A stretch of DNA of 64,000 nucleotides, taken from the NCBI RefSeq assembly GCF_014851395.1, contig NW_024041484.1:6334183-6398182 (forward strand), written 5' to 3'. The position numbers and the translations under genes were made by a program. This DNA comes from Micropterus salmoides (taxonomy: Eukaryota > Chordata > Actinopteri > Centrarchiformes > Centrarchidae). This document shows positions 36,477 through 48,400 of the stretch, piece after piece. Within the stretch, counting starts at the first letter, position 1; every line of letters begins with the position of its first letter. Below the pieces are notes generated by a model. The model saw nothing but the letters and a program-made list of their open reading frames with translations, was not told the origin of the DNA and searched no databases.

Positions 36477-39400
36477 ACACCCACACCCACTCATGACCCC
36501 ACAGGGCATCACAGTGTGACAGAAATCACATGCAAACACCTGAAGCTGTTTTATTCATGTCTTCCAGCAACAGTCTTCCTGGAGTTCTGGAAAAGACGCA
36601 GAGCTGTCCTCGCATACGATTGGGACCTCATTGACTGGGAGGAAGAGGAGGTGAAGTACTTACTTCCTGTGGTCATTTCAGTTTTGGTATTTCTGTATCT
36701 GCAGCTAAATATAATAAATATAATAGAAGAATTTGCTGCCATACTGTATTCTATTTAGGGTCCTTTCATTGTAGTTTAACTTTCTAACTTGTTGCTCTTC
36801 GGCTTCGCCCAAAGAGATGTCACCTCAAACAATGCCAGTGTTTCCGCCTTCACAGCATTTTTACAGGGACAACTCAACTTGCAAACCCTACACAGCTGTC
36901 ATACTGCAATTTGGTTTTGTGAGAAATCTTGGTGGATTTATCATACAGACAGTTGTCTGTCAATCATACTCTAAGTGAGACACAGACTTCTGTTTGTGGG
37001 TGTGAAACTGACTCAGTTGCAACTGTTACTTAGATAAATTGTGGTCCTTAAGATGCAATGCTAATCTTCAATGAGACAATAACTCCAGTAAAGTTCGAGT
37101 TAACTCAAGTGTAGTGATAATTTCAAGCAAAAAAAACCCCACATACACATGTTTCCGAGCTGGTCCCAGGAGCAGACACTTCAAACTCTGTATTACACTG
37201 ATTGATATATGATAGACCCACCTCCACACATATTCAATAGTAAAACAACAGTGTATTCTATCCTTCAACACTTCTAAAGTAATAAGACTGAAATGTGACA
37301 CTGATCAATAAGACGTCATTTGATTAGCATAAAACAACCACACAGTTGGTTAACATCAACACATCCATTCCAAGTTTGTGTGCTGTTTGTGTGCTTCCAT
37401 GATGACCTTCACTGCCTTCAGAGTCGCAATCCACTTGCAAAGGCCCATTGTATTCATGTGTCTAGTCTTGTATTTTACTAGGCCTGAGTGCAGGTGCTAG
37501 CAACAATTTGTTATAATCCATAAAGGCCCCATTGTCCCTCAGACCAATAAACATCTGAAACATTATCTTCAACATTACCCTAGTATTTAGTAGTTATCAA
37601 GCTAGGCATATGGAATATTCAAACATCATGGCTAAATGCTAAATAAAATTTCTTCAACAGCATGCATATACAATACATTTCGGGCACATCACTGCCACAT
37701 AAACTGAAAAGAAATGTTATTTCACTGTAGAAATTAATGATTAGACACTTTTCTTTTTATTCTTTTTCAGAAGTCTGTTTATCACAGTGGCATTTTCCAA
37801 TGACTGATGGTTTATTTCACTTTATTACTTTTCATAATGTGACTTTTTATTTCATGTCTTCGTTTCATGACATCTTAGTTGTCACCAATCACTGCCCATT
37901 CATCCAACACAACCTTTTTTTAAAATTTTAATTTTATGTGAATTTAGCTTGTATTAGCTAGGCTAACAATGAATGACACCAAAGTAATTCAGAATCAACC
38001 AACGAGAACCTGATGCAAAGAAGTACATAACCAATAGCCTGAGCCTCACACACAAAATCATAATTTTAAATAGTCAGTACAGGTCAGGTGGGACCAAAGC
38101 TTAACATAGTACCACAGTATCTAAGGTAGAGCTCCTTTGAAGACACAAAAAATGGTAGTGGTATAACTACAATTAGAAAAATAATATTACATCCAGCACT
38201 ACACACACTAAAAAATGAGAAAGCTGTGACCCGTCATTTCAGAGTGTTTAGGTTAATAAGCTTAAAACAATGGTATGATTTGTTAAAACTGCCAGTTATC
38301 ACCTAGCAACTGCCTACAATAGCTGCTAACTGGATTAGACCCTGGAACTATTAGACCCTTCGCAAGTGGATCATTTCCTCCACACTGTCTGTACAGAAAT
38401 ACTGTATAGCCTAGTAAGAATTCTTTTTGAAGCAATTCACATTTACTGCTAGATTTTATTTGCTCACATGTCTTGTCCTTTTTCTTTCAGGATGAAATAC
38501 GCCCCCAGTTTGAGGCCAAATACTCTAAGAAGGAGAGGATGAACCCCATATCTGGAAAACCAGAACCTTACCAGGCCTTCACTGACAAATACAGTCGCCT
38601 CATCGTCTCAGCATCCGGGATCTTCTTCATGGTGAGTTTCTGGAGTAAATAAAGGTCAAGTTGCAGGTGTGCCACTCTCACCTTCTTCTCACATCATTTG
38701 TATGTGCAGTGAGGTACTATTTCCTATTTTCATTCTTAATGTAAATCACTTGATAACATATCTACTGTGTTAAGTGCAATGTGACGTTGATATTTATTAT
38801 CATTGCTAGTAATGGTATTTTTGCATGTCACTATGATGCCACAGATACTGGTCGTGATTGCTGCTGTGTTTGGCATCGTCATTTACCGTGTGATCACCGT
38901 CAGCACCTTCGCCGCCTTCGGCTGGGCTCTCATCAGGAACAACTCTCAGGTGGCAACCACAGGAACGGCAGTCTGCATCAACTTCTGTGTCATCATGCTC
39001 CTCAACGTGGTGAGTTTCTGCTGTCCATCAACAGCAGTAGTGCAAAGATGGAGTGTAGCATGAGAAGTTCCAGATGTACATGTAAAGACTCACTAATGGT
39101 CTCAACACTGTATCTTTTTTATAGCTCTATGAAAAAGTTGCTCTTCTTCTTACTAATTTGGGTAAGTTGACAGTACCAGCAAATCAAATATTTCATTTCT
39201 CTCATTTTATCAGTTTAGCTCACTGTTCCTCCTTTCTCTCCGTGCCACCACAGAACAGCCAAGAACAGAGTCAGAGTGGGAGAACAGCTTTACCCTCAAG
39301 ATGTTCCTTTTTCAGTTTGTCAATCTCAACAGTTCAACTTTCTACATTGCCTTCTTTTTGGGAAGGTGAGAAAGTCATGCAGAGCTCACAGATTGAATAT

Positions 39401-42400
39401 GTACATCATGTGTCACTGCAGAAGTGACATTCAGTTCAGTGGAGCTTTGTTGGTTTGGGAAACAAACATTTAAATTGCAAAAGCAAGTATGAAATAAAAA
39501 CATAATTACAAAAGTGAGTACACCCCTCACATTTTTGTAAATATTTGATTATATTTTTTCATGTGACAACACTGAACAAATGACACTTTCCTACAATGTA
39601 AAGTAGTGAGTGTACAGCTTGGATAACAGTGTAAATTTGCTGTCCCCTCAAAATAACACATCACACAGCCATTAATGTCTAAACCGCTGGCAAGAAAAGT
39701 GAGTACCCCCCAAGTGAAAATGTCCAAATTGGGCCCAGTTAACCATTTTCCATCCCCGGTGTCATGTGACTCGTTAGTGTTATAAGGTCTCCGGTGTGAA
39801 TCGGGAGCAGGTGTGTTAAATTTGGTGTTATCGCTCCCATACTGGTCTCTGGAAGCTCAACACAGCACCTCATGGCAAAGAATTCTCTGAGGATCTGAAA
39901 AACGAATGGTTGCTCTACATAAAGATGGCCGAGGCTATAAGAAACTGAGCTGCAACCCGGTGGCCAAGACCATACAGCGGTTAAACAGGACAGGTTCCAC
40001 TCAGAACAGGCCTCGCCATGGACGACCAAAGAAGTTGAGTGTACGTGCTCAGCATCATATCCCGAGGTTGTCTTTGGGAAATAGTTGTATGAGTGCTGCC
40101 AGCATTGCTTCAAAAGGAGTGGGGGGGGGTCCAGTGGCAACCTTTGAAGCTCTGGTGAACATGGTTGACATTTTTACATCCAGTAAAGTTAGGTCGAACT
40201 ACTTGCAACAAATGTATCATAGCAACCAAAGCAGGCGGAAAAAACGCTGTGCCTCAAAAACGTCCGCTAGCGCTCCCTACTGGGAGTAGCTGGCGTTTTC
40301 AGCTGGCAGAAAAATGCTTTGGTGGACACGGGGGGATGTAAACTAAATGTTGTTAAACTTAATGTTCCTGATTTCATTGAATGTTTTACATTATGAGGAA
40401 GTGCATCTCTGTCTCAGCCTCACCTGTCCAACAGTGACCACATATCAGTTACTGTACTTAGAAAGTAGAGACAGATCCTTACCATCTCTGACAGTATAGA
40501 GATATTCTGCCAGTTCATAATCTCTTTATAGGACCAGATACCATTCTAATCTACTCTGGCTTTTAGTTTCTTCTTTCCAATCTCCCAAATAGGTTTCTTT
40601 GTGTTTATATTTGGTTTAGAATATGTTTTAGAATATGTTATCTCGTTTGTTATTAATCGAAGTGTTAAGAGTATATACATGGTCAGTGGTGCTGTTTTTT
40701 GGGAGGAAGCCAATTTGATTTTTATTCAAGATGGAGTGTTCGTAAATCTAGTATTCTTTTATGTAGAATACAACAGAATAATTTACCCAGACTACTGCTG
40801 ACACAGATGCCACGGTAGATACTAGGGTCTGATTTGTCCCCACTCTTATGAATGGGGGAAATGAGTTCTTTCCAATAGATGTCAGGAAAATATCCAGACT
40901 GTAATACAATATTGAACAACTTCAACAGTCCACCTTGCATCTCTGTGGAGCTGCTCTTGAGCATTACATTTTTTATTTTCTTTCTTTGGCCAGAGAGATT
41001 TTCTCTGTGTGGTCAATTCTTCCCAAGTAATTGAGAAACTGGGGGCTTTGTTGTCTTTATTGTTTCTTTAATTGTTTGGAGTGTTTCTTTTGTAGTGCAT
41101 TAATCTGAATTAATTAGATGTATTGGTATGTTTTGTACAGATTTTCAGAATGTGCTTTCCAGATGTCACCAATGCTTGCAGTGCTTGTAGTTGCTTTGTG
41201 TCCACATATCCCAGAATAATTTTGATTAATGGCGTTCTCAATATCGTCTAGTTTCATGTGGGTATTTTAGTTTTTTGTTCCTAATTGAACGTTTATATTT
41301 GTTTAAAATTCCATTGTACCTAAGGCTGGTTTGTGTGGTTGGCGATGTTTTTCACTTGCTCTTTTTCTCAGGTCTTTTATGATTGTTTGATTTCTTGGTC
41401 AAACCATTTGGTCTTTTAACAGGATCCCATTTTTATTTTATAAAGTCGGCTTTATTAGCTTCCTTATGAAATATTAAATTGAGATTATCACTGGCCTTTT
41501 TTTACACCATCTCTGGCAGGGACATTTTGATTTTGGTCATATTCGGATCTGTCATTCGTTAGAACAGGTGAGTTCAAGGCCATGATGAATTTGTCTCCAC
41601 TGTCTGGGGCCCCTCTGTAAGTAGGATTTCATTTATATAGCTTACTGAATTCCTTTTTTGTGTCACTCATTTGACCTGAGAGTTTAAAATACACATTTAT
41701 TTGGTTGTGGGCTGAAAGAGGGGATTACTGTCTGACAATGAAGGCACTGATAGTGGAGGGTTCCATGTCAGTGATTGCATAGTCTTCTACACTAAACCCA
41801 AGAGCTGAGGAGTATAGTCCCTTTTGAACCTACTATGTACAGGCCTAAGGTCTGACAGAGATGCACTACCTCCCAGCCAACCTCAAGGTTGCTCCAATGG
41901 GAGATGGGTGGTGTGGTAAACCAGGGAGACTGACCAAACACATGGCTGTTGCCCTGTGGGTCAGTGACTTCAGGTTCACTTCCTGTTCATCCATTCAGAT
42001 CTCCAGTTAGAAACACGTTTCCCTGGGCCTGGAAATAGGTGATTTCTGGGTGGAGAGTGTCAAAAATGTCTTCTACAAAATAAGGAAAATCTATGGGGGG
42101 TATAAATAGCACACAGATATAGATCTCTATCAGTTATGCCTATAGTAGGTCAATTATGGATGGTTAACAACAGTAATCCTAATACATTTACAACTTCGAG
42201 CAGAACTGATCTGGGCTATGTTTGGCATGGAAGCCAGATGTGTGGCAAGTTTTTCTACTCTTTAAATGAGTTTGGCGCTGTATCTCCATTTATCAACAGG
42301 TTTGGTTTGTCAGTATAATATGAGTAAAACATATTAAACACATATAATAGTAGAGCTTTATTTTAAAAATTATTGTTTTCTCTTGGTTGACAGATTTACA

Positions 42401-45400
42401 GGCCGGCCTGGTGCATATCTACGCCTCATCAATCGCTGGAAACTGGAAGAAGTGAGTCATTACTTTGCTTTCCCATGGGAGGATACCAGCAAAGCATTAT
42501 GGATCTCAGTATTTCTTAATTAGACATCAAGCTATTACTGTATGCCCAACCACCAGGCATTTAACCAGCAGCAAGTGTTGGTGCCAGCAGTACTTATGGG
42601 AACATGCGGGGAAATAAGACACAGTGAAACGGTCCAAGGGGACAAAAGGCCTGAGCTGGCGCTTTTAGGTGCTGAGCTGCTCCCATTGTTTCCACGGCTG
42701 CTGAAATTGAAATGGAAAAATCTCTGTAATGTGTAGTGCAGGTTTTGAGTATGTAGTGTGTTCACACCAGGTTTTGTTGATGCACAGTATTGTCCCGCAA
42801 TGCAATGCACAAAGGAAATGCTGCTCACATCTGCAAAACATACTATACATGCCCCACACAATGTCATACTTTATATTAACAGTGAACATACTGAATATAA
42901 TGTGTTATGGGTTTGGGACTCAGCTAGAGAATGTGAAATGTGGTCATTTGCCCAAAATACTGAATCTTAGTGATCCACTTCTCTGAAGACTGTTTTATAC
43001 TTTATAAACACCAATAGGTCAAGCCCACTAGTTGTGTAAAGACTGAGCTTGATTGACAGCTCCCTCACTTACCCTGTTATCGTTCCCACTGGTACATGGG
43101 GTCGTGTGACATCATAGCTCAACCCAGCTTCGACGAGATTAGAGGTAACCACAGTAAAATAAACTGTAGGGACTCTCATACTTTGAAATGTTTATGTGCA
43201 TGTCAATTTTTTTAAAATTAATTTTATAAATGACATAAGTGCAGTATAATTCCTGAATGCGTAGTAATCATGTTTAGTGTCTGTCCTCTGTTGTGTTTAT
43301 GGTGTTTACATAGAACTCATCCCTGTCTTCTAATGTGGCCCAGTGCTGCTGTAGCTTTAGTCAATACATTACGTGTTCATTGCTAAAATAACTTTGGTCT
43401 GTGTGACATTCCACTAGACTGAGTAGACTGAAACATTTGTTGTTTTCCAGTGAGTGATTCTTACAGGACTGATGAGACTTTCTACAGCAATGCAGAGTGC
43501 CCCAATTTTGCTCACATTTGAAAAGGGCCATTGTAGGTGTGATTTGACTCTCTCTCTCACTCTCTCTGTTGCTGCAGTGTCACCCCAGTGGATGTCTCAT
43601 TGACCTCTGTATGCAGATGGGGATCATCATGGTGCTAAAACAGACCTGGAACAATTTCATGGAGCTCGGCTACCCGTGGGTCCAATGGTTTCTTTCATAG
43701 CCTTCAAATGTCAGCCATACCAGCATATTTCTGAACCAAATAATTCTCTTTAAATGATCAGCAATTAGCTTATTAGGTGTTCCAGTAAATATGCTCAGTC
43801 AAATATAATAATAATAATAATCATCTTTATTTGTGGAGCACTTCTCAAAAACAAGTAACAAAGTGCTTTAACAAGTATAAATACAATAATACCCAAAAGA
43901 CAATAATACAAAAACAATACAAGATAAAAGCAAGAAAACATTGAAAAGACTAAAATACACGTTTAAGATAAATATAAAATAAGTAAAATAGAATAAAATA
44001 AAAGGGATAAAATAAAGTCAGATAAGGTTGGGAAAGGCTCTCCTATAAAAGTATGTTTAAAGAAGGGACTTAAAAGAGTTCACTGACTGAGCCGACCTGA
44101 TTTCCTCGGGCAGGCTGTTCCAGAGCCTCGGGGCCCTGACAGCAAACGCTCTCTCTGCTTTAGTTTTCAGTCGAGACACTGGAACAGAGAACAGACCTCT
44201 GTCCGAGGATCTCAAGGTACGTGCTGGTGTTATGGGACTAAAAGGTCAGAAATATAACAAGGCGAGAGGCCATGAAGAGCTTTAAAAGTGATCAATAGAA
44301 TTTTAAAGTCAATTCTAAAACATACTGGGAGCTAGTGTAATGAAGCTAAAATAGGGGTGATGTGGTCATATTTCTTTGTTCTGGTTAAAAGCCTGGCAGC
44401 TGAGTTCTGGACAGTCTGGAGTCGATCAGTAGATTTTTGGGTTAAACAGGTGAAAAGGCTGTTGCAATAATCCAGGCGTGATAAGATGAAGGCGTGTAAA
44501 ATCGTCTCGGTGTCCTTAAAAGTTAACATAGATCGAATTTTTGCTATATTTCTAAGTTGATAAAAACATGATTGAACAAGCTTTGTGGTGTGCTGCTCAA
44601 AATTTAAATTACTATCAAACCAGACACCAAGGTTCTTTGCAACAGGCTTAATGTGATTTACTAGGGAACCAGCAGATGGCAGTATTTGTTTTGCCATCTG
44701 CTGGGACCCGATGACTAGGATTTCTGTTTTGTCTGAGTTCAGCTGGAGGAAATTATTTGACATCCATTTTTTAACTTCACAAAGGCAGTTGTTAAGTGAA
44801 CTCAGCATTCCAGGGTCTGTGGATCTGACGGGCAAGTATATTTGTGTGTCATCAGCGTAAATATGAAAAGAAATACCATGTTTATGGATAATATGTCCAA
44901 GGGGAAGCAGATACAAGGAAAACAAAATGGGTCCCAAGACCGACCCCTGAGGCACACCATATTTAACTGGACAGAACGAAGAGACATAGTTGTTTACAAA
45001 CAAGCAAAACTTCCTATTTGACAGGTAGGATGAAAACCATTCTAAGGCAGTACCAGAGATCCCCACCCAGTGCCTCAGTCTGTCTAACATGATGTTGTGA
45101 TCAATGGTGTCAAAAGCAGCGCTAAGGTCCAGGAGTACAAGGACTGAGCACATACCTTCATCAGCAGACATTAAAAGGTCATTGGTGACTTTAAGCAGGG
45201 CAGTCTCAGTGCTGTGGTACTTCCTGAAAACGGACTGGAACTTTTCAAATAATTTGTTATTTTCCAGTACAGTGAGCAGCTGTTTGGACACAATTCTTTC
45301 TAGAATCTTTGCAATAAAAGGCAGTTTTGAAATTGGGAGGGATCTAAACCAGGTTTCTTTAAAAGTGGGTTCACACAAGCAGTTTTAAAATAATCAGGGA

Positions 45401-48400
45401 CACAACCAGTAGACAGGGAGCTGTTAAAAATAGAGATCAAATGGGGCCCAACAGAATCCATTACTTTCAGTAAAACCTTGTAGGTATTACATCAAGTGGG
45501 CTGGAGGACACTCTCATTTGCGATACTGTTTTTAAAAGCTCAGACAAATCGATGGGATAAAACTGGATAAAACTCTCTTGCTGCTGGTGAGGGACCTCTG
45601 AGTAAGAGGCCGTGGGGGTAATAGAGGCTCTGATTGACACCACCTTATTGGTAAAATAAGAAAAACAATTCCGACAGGTAGCTACAGACGCCAACGCAGA
45701 GTATAGATTACGTCAACTATTGCATTTCTTCTGCGTATAATAACAGTAGACTGGATCCCTGACTGCAGAGTTACTCACAGATGAAATTAGATCCACTTGT
45801 TTCTATACTAAAGCAATTGTTTCTCCTATAATCTGTTGTTGTTGTGCTAGGTTGGTCCAAAACTGGTGGACACGGCGGAGGCTGAGGAGAGAGCACGGAC
45901 AGAAAGCCAAGGCCAGCTTCCCACAGTGGGAGAGAGATTACAACCTACAGCCAATGAATGCCTATGGACTTTTTGATGAATACTTAGAAATGAGTATGTT
46001 ACAACTGCAAGTGCCACGCATAGGTTTTCTTATATGTTGAGCACAGATAGCTCCAGTAATAGTAAAAACCTTAAACCTTTTTCATTTGATGACCTCAGCA
46101 GCTGCAGTGCATGTTATGTAACAGTGACACTGATTTGCTGTGGATTGAATTTGGGCTGGGAGCTTTTCCAAATGTTCACATCTTTATTGTTGCCCTCCAC
46201 TGTCATATCTAATATATCAGATATTTAAATGCGAAAAGGACGTGCAGTACAACAAATGTAACAATAGTTGTTCATTCACATTTGTGACTGAGTGGATAAA
46301 AACAAACCTAAAGCTGCACTAATTAATATTGTTTTTAACAATGGAAAATGTGAAAGGGGTCACTTGTAGAGAATTATATCTCAACTACTTGTTTTGGTTT
46401 TCCAGCTGACAGCTTTATTGTTTTTGTTCATTCTCAATGCTGTCATCAGAGTTGTTTTCATATGCAGCAGGCAGCTATTTTCAGCAAAAAGCCTTTGCCA
46501 AATCCACTGTTCACTACCGACCCAGCACCAAAAGGTTAATAGACAAAGCAACTAGCTTGTTGGGATAGTGGAGCATTTAGCAGCTAAAAAAGCTAAATAT
46601 ATCCTGCAGGAATTGGAGACCAAAACAGAGCTGAAAAGGGAGTGAATATTGGTGGACAGAAACATGACTAAATGTTGCTCCATATTTGCTGGATGTATAA
46701 ATATGTAGCTGTTAGCTAAAATGTTAGCCAAAATCAACATCTGCAGGTACTATGGGACCTGACGGCTTGTGGCTTTTGTGTTTGTTTCAGTTTTGCAGTT
46801 TGGCTTCACCACCATTTTTGTGGCAGCTTTCCCCCTGGCCCCTCTGTTAGCGCTGCTCAACAACGTCATTGAGATTCGCTTAGACGCCTACAAGTTTGTC
46901 ACACAGTGGCGGCGACCTCTGCCCTCACAAGCCAAAGACATAGGTAAATTAAATATGTTACATATACAGGCACAGGACTTGTTTCCCTTTAGGTGAAATT
47001 TCATGTCTAATTGTGTGAGTTTGTGGCAGGGATCTGGTATGGCATTCTGGAGGGCATCGGCATCTTGTCTGTCATCACCAACGCCTTTGTCATCGCTGTT
47101 ACCTCAGATTTCATCCCTCGCCTTGTTTATGCCTACAAATATGGCCCTTGTGCTGGTCAGGGACGAGCAGGGGAGGGGTAAGTGCTGACTGAACAGTTAA
47201 ATTGTTTCAGTTAAAATAATATTAGTTAGTAATAAGCTGGACACTTGATCTTGCAAGTTCCTTTGTTTCTTGGACTTGAATAACTTTGTGTAGTAGTGAT
47301 TTCTCATTTGTTCCTCAGGTGTATGATGGGTTATGTCAACGCCAGTCTTTCAGTATTCCGAGTGTCTGACTTTGAGAAGAGATCACAGCCCAAAACATCT
47401 GGCACCGAGCTGTTTGGAGAATCTGTGAAGTATTGCAGGTGTGCCTGCGTGTCTGCACCCACATTATTGTATGAGATGGTTTTTCTGTGACCAAAAAAAG
47501 ATTTAGGTTAGGTATCCATTGCACTAAAAAAGAAACACCTGTCAGAAGCTTATTCATTTTTAACAGGATTTGGCTGCAAGCATTTGTGCAACCCCAGGAT
47601 GGATTGCATAACCTATTTTGTGTGTGTTCATTCATCACTTTATTAATGAGGCCTATTAGCCAACACACAGGATCTAACTGAGCTCCACATAAAATATAAA
47701 TCACAAAATAAATAATTCAAACAGGAGTGTAGATATAACCCAGAAGGCAGCTTCAACAGGAATAAATAAACACATAAAGGTCATTTAAAGCATAAGTGTT
47801 CTCAATTTAAAAAAAAACTGTATTTTACACAGTAAGACAACCTAAAGCCAAATACATATTTTGCACACAAGTTATCTTGAATCTTAATATAACATTTAAC
47901 AACTCCAAAAGATTTCTGTTAGTTGTTGAATCACTGACATGTCATTGGCTGTCATTTGTGCCACTTTGTGATGACCTTTGAACGCCTCTGTGGGACCCAC
48001 CAGGTATCGTGACTACAGGGAGCCTCCAGACTCTGCTGAGCCCTACTCATACACTCTGCAGTTCTGGCACGTCCTGGCAGCCCGGCTGGCATTCATCATT
48101 GTATTTGAGGTCAGTGTTTTTTATTGTTGACAAATGACACCAGGCAGGAAGCTGGGTTTGGAATGGATTCCTTCAATTTGTTTTGTCGATGCTTTTTACT
48201 TTTCTGTCTCCACCCATGAGTGCTCCTCTACATCTTCTTTAACATTTTTCTCTAATATGTTCAGAGAAAATAAAGAAAACTAGTCATTTAAAATGAACTC
48301 ATTTGGATCTCTTAGAAAATTGTTTAGAAATGCTTTAGATTCATCTTAGTCTTGAATTACCTGGACTGACTTCCTGATTTCAAGCATGACTAAACTTTTT

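Larger units (their letters stand above)
28772..36513 (-). mobile_element. Ty3/gypsy-type LTR retrotransposon (SCAN-type gag), antisense in ano4 intron 12
   Basis: Two related terminal repeats (28772-29057 and 36020-36513) with TG...CA ends are flanked by GTGTG at 28767-28771 and 36514-36518, a 5-bp target duplication. Order on the minus strand: 5' LTR at the right, PBS-like site, gag, protease, a gap holding other insertions, integrase, polypurine tract, 3' LTR. The RT/RNase H part is missing. All reading frames are broken, so it is dead. Confidence 0.9.

Noticed and set aside
36153..36758. 201-codon plus-strand ORF
   Set aside because: It runs through the antisense LTR and its GA repeat and only by chance joins the real ano4 exon 13 frame.
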